A stretch of DNA of 64,000 nucleotides from Acidovorax sp. (GTDB lineage Bacteria > Pseudomonadota > Gammaproteobacteria > Burkholderiales > Burkholderiaceae_C). Under the pieces are notes generated by a model, which made no database searches, was not told the origin of the DNA, and saw only the letters and a program-made list of their open reading frames with translations. A program made the position numbers and the translations under genes. Below, piece by piece: positions 1 through 9,566 of this stretch (position 1 is its first letter; each line of letters begins with the position of its first letter). The DNA lies in assembly GCA_030692685.1 (NCBI GenBank), contig JAUXZO010000227.1, positions 1 to 64,000 of the forward strand, read 5' to 3'.

Positions 1-162
1 AAGGCCGTGAACCTGCAGGTGCCTCTGGTGGTTCGAATGAAGGGCACAAACGAAGTCGAGGGCAAGAAGATGCTGGCCGACTCCGGCCTGCCCATCATCA
101 GCGCCGACACCATGGCCGAAGCCGCCCAGAAGGTGGTCGCCGCCGTCAAGGCCGCAGGCTAA
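1..162 (+). CDS. sucC: Succinyl-CoA synthetase beta subunit, C-terminal end (partial)
   Basis: The reading frame enters from outside the window and ends at TAA 160-162, giving the last 53 residues. The tail reads like the C-terminus of SucC, with the VPLVVRMKGTNEVEGK stretch followed by a helix ending KVVAAVKAAG. SucC is the ADP-forming, nucleotide-binding beta subunit that makes or uses succinyl-CoA in the TCA cycle. The sucD gene starts 24 bases downstream on the same strand, the usual sucCD operon. The start lies upstream of the window. Confidence 0.95.
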   Translation, partial: KAVNLQVPLVVRMKGTNEVEGKKMLADSGLPIISADTMAEAAQKVVAAVKAAG

Positions 163-186
163 CCGAGCAAGGACTGGAAGCACATC

Positions 187-1083
187 ATGTCGATCCTCAT
201 TGATAAAAACACCAAAGTCATCACCCAGGGCATCACCGGCAAGACCGGCCAGTTCCACACTGAAAAGTGCCAGGAATACGCGAACGGCAAAAACGCCTTC
301 GTGGCAGGCGTGAACCCCAAGAAGGCCGGCGAGTCGATCTTCAACATCCCGATCTACGCCTCCGTCAAGGAAGCCGCATCGCAGACCGGCGCCACCGTGT
401 CGGTGATCTACGTGCCGCCCGCAGGCGCAGCAGCCGCCATCTGGGAGGCTGTTGAAGCCGACCTGGACATGGCGATTTGCATCACCGAAGGCATCCCTGT
501 GCGCGACATGCTGGAAGTGCGCAACAAGATGAAGGCCAAGGAAGCCGCCGGTGGCAAGAAGACCCTGCTGCTGGGCCCCAACTGCCCCGGCATCATCACG
601 CCCGATGAAATCAAGATCGGCATCATGCCCGGTCACATCCACCGCAAGGGCCGCATTGGTGTGGTGAGCCGTTCCGGCACGCTGACGTACGAAGCCGTGG
701 CCATGCTGACTGAAGTGGGCCTGGGCCAGTCGACTGCTGTGGGCATTGGTGGCGACCCCATCAACGGCTTGAAGCACATCGATGTGATGCGCGCCTTCAA
801 TGACGATCCCGACACCGACGCCGTCATCATGATTGGCGAAATCGGCGGACCGGACGAAGCCGAAGCCGCCCTCTGGTGCAAGGCCAACATGAAAAAGCCT
901 ATCGTGGGTTTCATCGCTGGCGTGACCGCTCCTCCAGGCAAGCGCATGGGCCACGCTGGCGCGCTGATCTCTGGCGGCGCCGATACGGCCGATGCCAAGC
1001 TGGCCGTGATGGAAGAGTCGGGTTTCATCATCACCCGCAATCCTTCGGAACTGGGCAAGTTGCTCAAGGCCCAGCTGAAGTAA
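187..1083 (+). CDS. sucD: Succinyl-CoA synthetase alpha subunit
   Basis: The product is 298 residues, close to the usual 288-300. The N-terminal CoA-binding Rossmann domain begins with GITGKTGQFHT. A central GPNCPG loop and the C-terminal MGHAGALISGG motif, which carries the histidine phosphorylated during catalysis, are all present. With SucC it couples succinyl-CoA cleavage to ATP formation. It follows sucC by 24 bases and is certainly cotranscribed. A hairpin some 85 bases after the stop probably ends the transcript. Family assignment is secure. Confidence 0.98.
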   Translation: MSILIDKNTKVITQGITGKTGQFHTEKCQEYANGKNAFVAGVNPKKAGESIFNIPIYASVKEAASQTGATVSVIYVPPAGAAAAIWEAVEADLDMAICITEGIPVRDMLEVRNKMKAKEAAGGKKTLLLGPNCPGIITPDEIKIGIMPGHIHRKGRIGVVSRSGTLTYEAVAMLTEVGLGQSTAVGIGGDPINGLKHIDVMRAFNDDPDTDAVIMIGEIGGPDEAEAALWCKANMKKPIVGFIAGVTAPPGKRMGHAGALISGGADTADAKLAVMEESGFIITRNPSELGKLLKAQLK

Positions 1084-1169
1084 TCCCATCAAGTCCAGAG
1101 CTGTTCGTAAGCACAATTACGGACGCGTCGGGCCTTTTGGCTCGATAGACTGGCGACTCCCATAAAAAG

Positions 1170-1203
1170 AGAAGCGCTCGGAATCTTGGTTCCGGGCGCT
1201 TCT
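1170..1203 (+). terminator. Hairpin after sucCD, just before the terC start
   Basis: The inverted repeat AGAAGCGC ... GCGCTTCT (1170-1177 and 1196-1203) has an inner GGAA/TTCC pairing and is preceded by an A-run. The T-tract is poor (TTCTTGC), so it may be a weak terminator of sucCD or a leader structure of the following TerC gene, which starts 26 bases later. I do not see the conserved parts of the yybP-ykoY riboswitch often linked to TerC genes. Confidence 0.55.
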
Positions 1204-1228
1204 TGCATTCATAACAGTGGAGTTCAGT

Positions 1229-1915
1229 ATGGAGTTTTTGCAAAATGCCGATTTCTGGATCGGCCTGATGAAGATCGTCTGGATCAACATCATTCTTTCG
1301 GGCGACAACGCCGTGGTCATTGCCCTGGCAGCACGATCGCTCCCTCCGCATCAACAAAAGAAAGCCGTCTTCTGGGGCTCCGGCGCTGCCGTGGTGCTTA
1401 GGATCTTGCTGACCGTCGTGGCCGCAAAGCTGCTGGAGCTGTCGTTTTTGCAGATCGTCGGCGGTTGCCTGCTTTTGTGGATCGGGTTCCAGCTGCTCAG
1501 CGACGGCGACGAGGAAGAGGGCGAATCCAAGACCTACGGCACCCTGATGGCCGCTGTGCAGACCATCCTGATCGCTGACCTGGTGATGAGCCTGGACAAC
1601 GTGATCGCTGTTGCTGCGGCGGCACAGGGCAATACGATCCTGCTGGTGCTTGGCCTGGCCATCAGCATTCCGCTGGTGATTTTTGGCAGCACGCTCATGA
1701 TCAAGCTGATGGAACGCTTCCCCTTCATTGTGGTGCTGGGCGCCGCGCTGATTGGTTGGGTGGGCGGTGAAACCATCGCCAGCGACGCCATCCTGCACGA
1801 CTACGCAGTGGCGCATCCCGCGTTGCACTATGTGGCCGCAGCTCTGGGTGCAACGCTGGTGGTGGGCATCGGAAAGTTCTGGCCGTCCAAAGCGCGGCGC
1901 GAATCCGCCGCGTGA
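1229..1915 (+). CDS. TerC/Alx-family integral membrane protein
   Basis: The product is 228 residues with about seven hydrophobic segments. The family signature is visible twice: NIILSGDNAVVIALA near the N-terminus and ADLVMSLDNVIAVA in the middle, each with the conserved acidic-Asn pair of TerC proteins. The family has been linked to export of metals such as manganese and to tellurite resistance. I chose ATG 1229 because GGAG lies six bases upstream; an in-frame GTG at 1217 has no such site. A second TerC gene lies at 17.9 kb. The substrate of this one cannot be read from sequence. Confidence 0.9.
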   Translation: MEFLQNADFWIGLMKIVWINIILSGDNAVVIALAARSLPPHQQKKAVFWGSGAAVVLRILLTVVAAKLLELSFLQIVGGCLLLWIGFQLLSDGDEEEGESKTYGTLMAAVQTILIADLVMSLDNVIAVAAAAQGNTILLVLGLAISIPLVIFGSTLMIKLMERFPFIVVLGAALIGWVGGETIASDAILHDYAVAHPALHYVAAALGATLVVGIGKFWPSKARRESAA

Positions 1916-2124
1916 GGTCGGTAACGGCCCCGCGCCCACGGGCCGGGCTGATGTGACAAAAATGGCACCGCGCTGGCGCCAAGAAGGTAATCGCTGCGAC
2001 AAGAACGACTGGAAGGGCTGGCCTTTGGCCCGAACCATGCGTTCTTGTCTTCAAAATTCGGCCGCCAGGTTGGGCGCAGATATTGCTTGAATAGCTGCTC
2101 AATACCTGAGTGGAATAACAGCAA

Positions 2125-4788
2125 GTGGGACGAAAAACCTCGGCGCGGCGGCTTGATGTATGGCGTACCGAGGGCTTTTGGAATGCCACGGCAGCGGCGG
2201 CCGCCATGGCGCTCTGTGTTGTCACCGGTGTGGTCGAACGGCTGGATCTGCGTCTGTACGACGCTGCCACCCGCGTTTCTACGCCCGCACCCCTTGCAGA
2301 AATTGCCATCATCGGCATGGACGACGCCAGCGTGGCTGCGCTGGGCCCTCTGCCTTGGTCGCGCGATGTACATGCACGGCTGATCGACAAACTGGCCGCG
2401 GCGGGCGCCAAAACCATCGTCTATACCACTTCGTTCTCGGCGCCCCAGTCCGAATCCGGGCTTCACCAGATACGCAAAATCAAGGCAGCGCTGGCCAGTG
2501 CGGGCGACAATTCGCCGCTGGCGGTTGAACTTAGCCGGGCGGTTCTGGAGGCCGAAAGTGCCCTGGACACCGACGCCCGGCTGGCATCCAGCATCCAGAA
2601 GGCTGGCAATGTGTTTTTGGCCTCAAGTTACGCCACATCGGGCAAGCCGGCGGCGCTTCCGGCCTATGCACACCGCGGCACGCTGCCAGACCCCGGCGCC
2701 TATGCGACATCCGTCCAGTCGGCGCAGCACCCTATTGCAGCGCTGGGCTCTGTGGCTTTGGGCCTAGGGCATCTGCATACCGTGGCCGATATGGACGGCG
2801 CAGTTCGCCAAGTGCCGCTTCTGCTGCGGTACGACGAGGCAGGCATTCCGTCTCTTGCCCTGCTTGCTGCACGGCACAGCCTGCATCTCAGCGCGGACGA
2901 CCTGCGCATCCAGACATCACCATCCGCATTGCGCCTGGGCGGCCTGGAGATTGCTACCGATACGGCGGCTCTGATGCGAACCCGCATGTATGAGTCCACC
3001 GAGGGAACATCGCCTTTTGCGACTACGTCGTTTGTTGCCGTGCTTGATGACAAAGCCCGGACTGCCGTGTTCAAAGACAAAATTGTGCTGGTGGGGGAAA
3101 CCGGCAGTGCAGCAGCAGGGCCTTCGATGCAGTCCGGCGGGCAGTCCATAGCCCCCGTCGAATTGCTTGCACATACGGTGTCCAACATACGGCAAGGCCT
3201 TGCCGTTAAAGAGCCGCCCTGGACGAGCACAGTGTCGTGGGCTGCGGCGCTGAGTGTGTTGCTGTTTGTCGCCATGGTTGTGCCGCGGCTCCCCTTGATG
3301 GTCGGCCTGGGTGCAAGCGTGGCATTGGTGCTGGTGACGGTGGGTGCTGAATGGGGCTTGCTCCGCTACGCAGGAACGTGGTTGCAGGGGGTGTTAGCTG
3401 CCATCGGGGCACTGGCAGGCGCAGCGGCGATGGCAGTGAGCCGCAGCCTGGGCCATTCATCCAGCTCCAGCCAGTCGGCAGAAACGGCTGAAACCGACCG
3501 CATGATGGGCCTCGCACTGCATGGCCAAGGCCAGTTGGACATGGCTTTTGACCGGCTGCGCAAAGTCCCGCCCAGCGACGCCTTGATGGACAACCTCTAC
3601 CACCTGGCGCAGGACTTCGAGCGCCAACGCAACTTTGCCAAGGCCAAGGCGGCCTACCAACACATTTTGCGCCACAACCGGCAATACAAGGACGCGCGAA
3701 GCCGCTACAAACGCGCCCGCGCGAAACTTCAACAGGGCGCCGAAGGCCCATCCAGCACCCCATCATCCGTACCGCCAGAAGGCAACCGACCACGCCTGGC
3801 GGGTGATGCGGCAGGGGGTATTCCCATGCTGGGACGCTACCAGATTGACAAGGAACTCGGCAAAGGCGCCATGGGCGTGGTTTATGGCGGGCGCGATCCC
3901 AAAATTGGCCGGGTGGTCGCCATCAAAACCCTCGCCTTAGGGCAAGAGTTTGAGGGCGAAGCACTCATCGACGCCCGCGCGCGCTTTTTTCGCGAGGCTG
4001 AAACTGCGGGCCGCCTGCAGCACCCCCACATCGTGACCATTTTTGATGCAGGCGAGGAACACGATCTGGCCTATATCGCCATGGAGTTTCTCAAAGGCAC
4101 CGATCTAACGCAGGTCTGCCACAAAGAACACTTGCTGCCCGTCGCCACAGTGCTCTCCATCACAGCACGCGTGGCCGATGCCCTCGATTACGCGCATGCG
4201 CACAATGTGGTGCACCGTGACATCAAACCCGCCAACATCATGTTTGATGACGCATCGGACGCCGTCAAAGTCACGGACTTTGGCATAGCGCGCATCACGG
4301 ACTCCAGCAAGACCCGCACAGGCCTGGTGTTAGGCACACCCAGCTTCATGTCCCCCGAGCAACTTGCCGGGAAGAAAGTGGATGGGCGATCGGACTTGTA
4401 CTCTCTGGGCGTCACGCTGTTTCAGTTGCTCACCGGGACGCTGCCCTTGCGCGGTGAGTCCATGACGGAGTTGATGCACAAGATTGCCACCGTAGACGCC
4501 CCCGACGTGCGCCAGTTGCGCCCCGATGTGTCGCCTGCCGTGGCCAAGGTGGTGGCATTGGCGCTGAAGAAGCGCCCTGAAGCCCGCTACCAGACCGGCC
4601 GCCAGCTTGCGGCAGACCTGAGAGCAGCCGCGACGGAGCCAGCGGGAGCGCTCGCTGCTGCCGAAGCAGTCGTCTATGATGCGGACGGCGATGCAACAGG
4701 GCATAAGATGGCGGATTTTCAGGAAACCGTGATGGAGCCACCCGCTGTACGGGGTGCGGCGTCCCGGCCATCTTCAGACGCCCGATGA
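2125..4788 (+). CDS. CHASE2-TPR-Ser/Thr protein kinase (membrane receptor kinase)
   Basis: The product is 887 residues. A first membrane segment (about 18-38) precedes an extracytoplasmic CHASE2 sensor (about 40-360), three closely spaced membrane helices (about 369-438) and TPR-like helices (about 455-545). A complete Hanks-type kinase domain follows from about 568. Kinase landmarks are GKGAMGVVY, VAIKTL with the ATP lysine, HRDIKPAN with the catalytic Asp (near 699), DFGIA and a Thr/Ser-rich activation loop ending GTPSFMSPE. It should phosphorylate cytoplasmic partners in response to an unknown periplasmic signal. The start (GTG 2125) is uncertain because no strong ribosome site is seen. 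The stop overlaps the PP2C start (ATGA). Confidence 0.9.
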   Translation: MGRKTSARRLDVWRTEGFWNATAAAAAMALCVVTGVVERLDLRLYDAATRVSTPAPLAEIAIIGMDDASVAALGPLPWSRDVHARLIDKLAAAGAKTIVYTTSFSAPQSESGLHQIRKIKAALASAGDNSPLAVELSRAVLEAESALDTDARLASSIQKAGNVFLASSYATSGKPAALPAYAHRGTLPDPGAYATSVQSAQHPIAALGSVALGLGHLHTVADMDGAVRQVPLLLRYDEAGIPSLALLAARHSLHLSADDLRIQTSPSALRLGGLEIATDTAALMRTRMYESTEGTSPFATTSFVAVLDDKARTAVFKDKIVLVGETGSAAAGPSMQSGGQSIAPVELLAHTVSNIRQGLAVKEPPWTSTVSWAAALSVLLFVAMVVPRLPLMVGLGASVALVLVTVGAEWGLLRYAGTWLQGVLAAIGALAGAAAMAVSRSLGHSSSSSQSAETAETDRMMGLALHGQGQLDMAFDRLRKVPPSDALMDNLYHLAQDFERQRNFAKAKAAYQHILRHNRQYKDARSRYKRARAKLQQGAEGPSSTPSSVPPEGNRPRLAGDAAGGIPMLGRYQIDKELGKGAMGVVYGGRDPKIGRVVAIKTLALGQEFEGEALIDARARFFREAETAGRLQHPHIVTIFDAGEEHDLAYIAMEFLKGTDLTQVCHKEHLLPVATVLSITARVADALDYAHAHNVVHRDIKPANIMFDDASDAVKVTDFGIARITDSSKTRTGLVLGTPSFMSPEQLAGKKVDGRSDLYSLGVTLFQLLTGTLPLRGESMTELMHKIATVDAPDVRQLRPDVSPAVAKVVALALKKRPEARYQTGRQLAADLRAAATEPAGALAAAEAVVYDADGDATGHKMADFQETVMEPPAVRGAASRPSSDAR

Positions 4789-5594
4789 CGCTCGCCGCAA
4801 CATCCATGACCTACGAATTTTTCGCCCGGACCGACAAGGGCCGCGTGCGCACGAACAACGAAGACGCGGTCGCCGTCGACCGCGACGCCCAGGTGGCCAT
4901 CCTCGCCGATGGCATGGGCGGCTACAACGCAGGCGAAGTGGCCAGTGGCATGGCCACCACCTTCATACGTACAGAGATGGGACGCTGGTTGGACCAGGCG
5001 GGCAACACACCGCAATCCACCGACGTGCGACGTGCACTGGAAATTTGTGTTGAAAACGCAAACCACGCCATTCTGGGAGCATCGCTGTCCAACCCCCAAT
5101 ATGCAGGCATGGGAACGACCCTGGTGGTGGGCGTATTCCATGGCAGTCGGCTCATCCTGGGGCATATCGGCGACTCCCGCTGCTATCGCTTGCGGGATGG
5201 CGCCATGCAACAGATCACCCGCGATCACTCGTGGCTGCAGGAGCAGGTCGATGCTGGCCTCCTCACTCCGCAACAAGCAGCGCTTTCGTCCAACCGCAAC
5301 CTCGTCACCCGCGCACTCGGCGTAGAGCCCAACGTCATGATGGAAGTCAACGAGTTCCAGGTGGCTCCCAACGACCTGTTTCTGATGTGTTCCGATGGCC
5401 TCACCGACATGGTTATGGATACGGATCTGGCAGAAATGGTGCGTGCGCCGCTTCCGTTGGAGGAAAAAGCCACACTGCTCATTGACACCGCCAATGCGAA
5501 CGGCGGTCGTGATAACGTGAGTGTGCTGCTGGTGCAGGCCGCCGCTGGAGGCAAGAAGCGCGGCCTTATGTCCCGATTGCTAGGAGCTGCTTGA
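4785..5594 (+). CDS. PP2C-type Ser/Thr protein phosphatase
   Basis: The product is 269 residues and spans one PPM/PP2C domain. Metal-binding and catalytic motifs are intact: RTNNEDA, ADGMGGY, GHIGDSR, a RDHSW segment, CSDGLTDM and GGRDNVS. It starts inside the stop codon of the kinase gene (ATGA overlap), so translation is coupled and it is the expected antagonist of that kinase. The FHA gene follows 41 bases later. The arrangement resembles the PpkA-PppA-Fha module of type VI secretion, but no secretion genes are present in the window. Confidence 0.95.
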   Translation: MTLAATSMTYEFFARTDKGRVRTNNEDAVAVDRDAQVAILADGMGGYNAGEVASGMATTFIRTEMGRWLDQAGNTPQSTDVRRALEICVENANHAILGASLSNPQYAGMGTTLVVGVFHGSRLILGHIGDSRCYRLRDGAMQQITRDHSWLQEQVDAGLLTPQQAALSSNRNLVTRALGVEPNVMMEVNEFQVAPNDLFLMCSDGLTDMVMDTDLAEMVRAPLPLEEKATLLIDTANANGGRDNVSVLLVQAAAGGKKRGLMSRLLGAA

Positions 5595-5635
5595 GTGGCC
5601 CGAACTACAACAATTCATTACATCAGGAGTGGATC

Positions 5636-6298
5636 ATGCCCAGAATGATCGTTTCAATCGACGGGGTCGTCATCAAGGAAGTGCAGTTGACCAAGGAGCG
5701 GACCACACTCGGCCGGCGGCCTTACAACGACATCGTGATTGACAACCTCGCCGTGAGCGGCGAACACGCCGTGATCCACATGGCCGGCCACGAGGTGGAG
5801 ATCGAAGACCTGGGCAGCACCAATGGCACCTATGTCAACGCCAAGGCCGTCAAGCGCCAAGAGTTGCGCAACGGTGACATGGTCGAGGTCGGCAAGTACA
5901 AAATCCGCTTCTTCCACGAAGGGGAAGGCCAGAATTTCGAAAAAACCATGATCTTCAAGCCGGGCATGGTTCCCCCCATCGGATCAGTATCGCGGCCAGC
6001 GTCGTTGGCGCCTACACCTGCTCCTGCTCCTGCGCCCATTTCGGCGGTGATACGCGTGATGTCGGGCGCTGCGGCCGGGCGCGAGGTGTCATTGCTCAAG
6101 GTCGTCACCACCATCGGTAAACCGGGCGTTGCCGTGGCGTCCATCACCAAACGCCACCATGGGTTTGTGCTTGCGCATGTGGAAGGCCCCGACATGCCCA
6201 TGTTGAACGGCGCGGCCATCGGCGCATCGCCGGTGCCCCTGAAACACGGTGACATGCTGCAACTCGCCGGAACCGAAATGCAGTTCGAACAGCGCTGA
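5636..6298 (+). CDS. FHA-domain protein with a second FHA-like half
   Basis: The product is 220 residues. Residues about 22-95 form a canonical forkhead-associated domain with LGRRPYNDIVID, the phosphothreonine-binding SGEHAVI and DLGSTNGTYVN. After a proline/alanine linker, residues about 140-220 look like a second, degenerate FHA fold (GKPGVAVASITKRHHGFV ... LNGAAIG). It should bind phosphothreonine on the kinase or its targets. ATG 5636 is preceded by AGGAG at six bases, so it is preferred to an in-frame GTG at 5591. It lies between the PP2C and cyclase genes and is probably the adaptor of the pathway. Confidence 0.92.
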   Translation: MPRMIVSIDGVVIKEVQLTKERTTLGRRPYNDIVIDNLAVSGEHAVIHMAGHEVEIEDLGSTNGTYVNAKAVKRQELRNGDMVEVGKYKIRFFHEGEGQNFEKTMIFKPGMVPPIGSVSRPASLAPTPAPAPAPISAVIRVMSGAAAGREVSLLKVVTTIGKPGVAVASITKRHHGFVLAHVEGPDMPMLNGAAIGASPVPLKHGDMLQLAGTEMQFEQR

Positions 6299-6362
6299 CC
6301 CGCAAGGGCAGTCGTACAGCCTGCTCTGCCTGTTAGGTTGCTTTAATGGCTGAAGGCTGAAC

Positions 6363-8624
6363 ATGCGGCAGCAGCTCTCGTATCTGTTTCGCCACCGGTG
6401 GCGGCGTATCTGCATCACGCTGCTCCCTCTTCTCTTTGCGCTTTTGCACGTCTCCAACGTGCTGCACCTTCAGGTGCTAGAACGCCTGGACAACATCATT
6501 TACGACACCCGGCTGCGCGCCACGATGCCGCGCACGCTGGACGAGCGCATCGTCATCATTGACATTGATGAAAAAAGCCTGGCTCGGGTTGGTCAATGGC
6601 CGTGGGGTCGCGACAAGATGGCAGCGCTTTCGCAGGAGTTGTTCGAGCGTCAGCAGGTGGCGGCCGTCGGCTTTGATGTGATCTTTGCCGAAGCGGATGG
6701 CAGCTCGGGCTTGGGTAACCTGCAACGTCTGGCCGCAGGGCCTTTCAAAAGTCAGGCGGGCTTTTCAGAACTGCTGGCCAAACTCGCCCCATCCCTGGAC
6801 TACGACGGACTTTTCGCGCAATCACTCACGGGTCGCGCTGCGGTTCTGGGCTTCTACTTCACCAGTGACCGCGATGGCCGCACCCGTGGCACCTTGCCCA
6901 CCCCGGCCCTCAACGCCGATCAACTTCGCGGCCTCCCGCTGCGCGCGACATCGTGGAACGGGTACGGCGCCAACATTGAAGTGTTGGCGCAGGCCGTGCC
7001 AGTTGCAGGATTCTTCAACTCGATCACGGACGAGGACGGTGTCGTTCGGTCCTTGCCCCTACTGGCAGAGCACGGGGGGCAATACTACGAATCGCTGGCC
7101 CTGGCTGTGTACCGCACGGTCATGGGCATGCCAGAAGTCGTCCCAGGCTATGCCAATCGCAACGCACAGGGTGACTACGACACACTGCAAAGCATCGTCC
7201 TTCGCCAAGATGGCCGGTCGCTGGCGCTCCCCGTTGACGACCGGCTCGCCACCCTCATCCCCTTTCGGGGCCCGGGTGATGTATCGGGGGGGTCGTTTCA
7301 GTACATCTCAGCATCAGATGCCCTCGAAGGGACCCTTGCTGAGTCCAGCTTGCGAGACAAGGTGGTGCTCGTCGGCTCCACCGCCCCCGGTTTGCTCGAT
7401 CTGCGTGTGACCCCGGTGGGGCGAACCTACCCAGGCGTTGAAGCACACGCCAACGTTTTATCGGCATTGCTCGACGGCAAAAACATCGTGCGACCCGACT
7501 ACGCCATAGGGTTTGACGCGTTGCAGCTGCTGTGCGCAGGCATCCTGCTCGCCGTTACGCTTCCCTTGCTGGCCGCGGGGCCAGCGGTTGCATTGAGCGG
7601 CAGTGTGGTGGTGGTGCTCACTGGCATTAACCTGTGGCTCTACATATCACACGGCCTCGCACTGCCGCTGGCGACCGCTGTGCTCATGTCAGTGTTCGCT
7701 TTCGCGCTCAACATGGTCTACGGCTACTTCGTTGAAAGCAAATCAAAACGCGAACTGGCTGCACTCTTCGGAACCTACGTACCGCCAGAGCTGGTGGACG
7801 AAATGGTCAAAGAGCCCGAGAACTACAGCATGGAGGCCACCAGTCGAGAGCTGACGGTCATGTTCTGCGACATGCGGGGGTTCACCGCCATGTCCGAACG
7901 CATGGAGCCGTTGCAGCTTCAGGCGCTGTTGAATGACGTTTTCAGCAAACTCACCCACATCATCCGTAGCCACCGGGGCACCATCGACAAGTACATGGGC
8001 GACTGTGTGATGGCGTTTTGGGGTGCCCCTGTTACGACACCTGACCATGCCCAGTTAGCGGTGGCCGCCGCCATCGACATGGCGAACGCCATTGCGGAGA
8101 TCAATGAAAGCCATCGGCAACGCGGACTGCCCGAGATTGGCGTCGGAATCGGCCTCAATACCGGAACCATGTGTGTGGGTGACATGGGCTCGGACATACG
8201 TCGCAGTTACACGGTCATTGGCGATGCGGTCAACCTCGGCTCTCGCCTGGAGGGGTTATCCAAACACTACGGCACGTCGATTGTGGTGAGCCAGAGCACC
8301 AAGCTGCTGGCGCCGCAGTTTGCCTGGCAGCAGCTCGATCTCGTCCGCGTAAAGGGCAAGGCCCAAGCTGTGGCCATTTTCTGGCCCCTGTCAAAGCTGG
8401 AGACGGTGAGCACTGCTGAAGCGAGTGAACTGGAGGAATGGGTGCAATTCCTCACTGCCTACAGGGCCCAAGAGTGGGCACAATGCGATAGTTGCCTCTG
8501 CCGCCTCAACACCCTTCGTCAAAGCAGCACGCTCTATGACCTGTATGCCTCGCGTGTGGCGCTCTTGCGCCAACAGACATTGATCCCTGACTGGGACGGC
8601 GCCACCAATTTCGATAGCAAGTAA
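6363..8624 (+). CDS. CHASE2-domain class III adenylate cyclase
   Basis: The product is 753 residues. One N-terminal membrane helix (about 15-33) precedes a CHASE2 sensor (about 45-370), three membrane helices (about 380-460) and a class III cyclase catalytic domain (about 490-680). The metal-binding Asp lies in FCDMRGFT and the second in YMGDCVMAFWG. The purine-recognising Lys is in TIDKYMGD and the transition-state Asn/Arg in AVNLGSRLEG. The partner of the Lys is Thr in YTVIGD, as in class IIIb adenylate cyclases, so cAMP is the likely product. It shares its sensor type with the kinase four genes upstream. Confidence 0.92.
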   Translation: MRQQLSYLFRHRWRRICITLLPLLFALLHVSNVLHLQVLERLDNIIYDTRLRATMPRTLDERIVIIDIDEKSLARVGQWPWGRDKMAALSQELFERQQVAAVGFDVIFAEADGSSGLGNLQRLAAGPFKSQAGFSELLAKLAPSLDYDGLFAQSLTGRAAVLGFYFTSDRDGRTRGTLPTPALNADQLRGLPLRATSWNGYGANIEVLAQAVPVAGFFNSITDEDGVVRSLPLLAEHGGQYYESLALAVYRTVMGMPEVVPGYANRNAQGDYDTLQSIVLRQDGRSLALPVDDRLATLIPFRGPGDVSGGSFQYISASDALEGTLAESSLRDKVVLVGSTAPGLLDLRVTPVGRTYPGVEAHANVLSALLDGKNIVRPDYAIGFDALQLLCAGILLAVTLPLLAAGPAVALSGSVVVVLTGINLWLYISHGLALPLATAVLMSVFAFALNMVYGYFVESKSKRELAALFGTYVPPELVDEMVKEPENYSMEATSRELTVMFCDMRGFTAMSERMEPLQLQALLNDVFSKLTHIIRSHRGTIDKYMGDCVMAFWGAPVTTPDHAQLAVAAAIDMANAIAEINESHRQRGLPEIGVGIGLNTGTMCVGDMGSDIRRSYTVIGDAVNLGSRLEGLSKHYGTSIVVSQSTKLLAPQFAWQQLDLVRVKGKAQAVAIFWPLSKLETVSTAEASELEEWVQFLTAYRAQEWAQCDSCLCRLNTLRQSSTLYDLYASRVALLRQQTLIPDWDGATNFDSK

Positions 8625-8651
8625 TTTGGCAATCAATACACAAGGCAAAAC

Positions 8652-9443
8652 ATGAAGGTTCGCGTGCTCGGATGCTCAGGCGCCATCGCCAAAGACTGTC
8701 GCACGACTTCATTTTTGATTGGCGACAACATCCTGATTGATGCGGGCACCGGCGTTGGAGACCTCACGCTAGATGAGATGCGCCAGATTGACCATGTGTT
8801 TTTGACTCATTCGCATTTGGATCACATTGCGGCGCTGCCGCTGATGCTGGACGCTGTGTCGTCACTGCGTGGTACGCCGGTAGAAGTGCACGCACTGCCA
8901 GCAGCCATTGCCGCGTTGCAAGCACACGTGTTCAACAACGTAATATGGCCGGACTTCAGCTCCATTCCAAGCGCAGCCCAGCCCTTTCTTCGATACACCC
9001 CAATTTCAGTAGGCCAGCGGGTGACTATTGATGCAAGGGTGTTGGAGGTGCTTCCGGCAGTCCACACCGTACCTGCTGTCGGATACGCCGTGCTGGGAGC
9101 CACCGGCTGGTGGGTCTTTAGCGGCGACACCGAACGAAACCCGGCATTCTGGTCGTGGGTTAACGCCATGCCGGTGCGCCACCTCGTTATCGAGACCGCG
9201 TTCAGCAACCGAGAGAGTGCATTGGCCGCCAAGAGCCTGCATCTTTCGCCTACCACTTTGGCCCAAGAACTCTCGCAACTCCGCGCAGACCGAGCCTTTC
9301 CTATTTACATCACCCATACCAAACCGTCGGAAACCTCATTGATCATGGAAGAGATTCGGCAGTTCGACACGGCGCCTTCAGGTGAAGGGGCCACTGCACA
9401 CGACATCCGTTGGCTCCAAGCAGGTGATCTCTTTGATTTGTAA
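8652..9443 (+). CDS. Metallo-beta-lactamase-fold hydrolase, candidate cAMP phosphodiesterase
   Basis: The product is 263 residues. The zinc-binding motif THSHLDHIAALPLM, a further His in PAVHTVPAVGYAV, the bridging Asp in FSGDTERNP and a late His in YITHTKPSE form a complete di-metal site. The HxHLDH context and overall length resemble class II cyclic-nucleotide phosphodiesterases. It starts 27 bases after the adenylate cyclase stop, so a role in cAMP breakdown is the natural inference. Other MBL-fold hydrolase activities cannot be excluded. It is the last gene of the signalling operon before the pilin region. Confidence 0.8.
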   Translation: MKVRVLGCSGAIAKDCRTTSFLIGDNILIDAGTGVGDLTLDEMRQIDHVFLTHSHLDHIAALPLMLDAVSSLRGTPVEVHALPAAIAALQAHVFNNVIWPDFSSIPSAAQPFLRYTPISVGQRVTIDARVLEVLPAVHTVPAVGYAVLGATGWWVFSGDTERNPAFWSWVNAMPVRHLVIETAFSNRESALAAKSLHLSPTTLAQELSQLRADRAFPIYITHTKPSETSLIMEEIRQFDTAPSGEGATAHDIRWLQAGDLFDL

Positions 9444-9566
9444 CAGGCCCCTTCCGCTGACAAGCGTGGATGAACAAAAATGTCACAAAATGCCATTCGA
9501 CGCCCTTCCTTCCCTGTCGCTAGCCATCCTCATAGGTCATTCACGGCAATTTCGCGAGATTGGAGC

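Noticed and set aside
1084..1228. A manganese (yybP-ykoY) riboswitch before the first terC
   Set aside because: Only a simple hairpin is visible; the conserved paired internal-loop sequences of that riboswitch were not found here or before the second terC.
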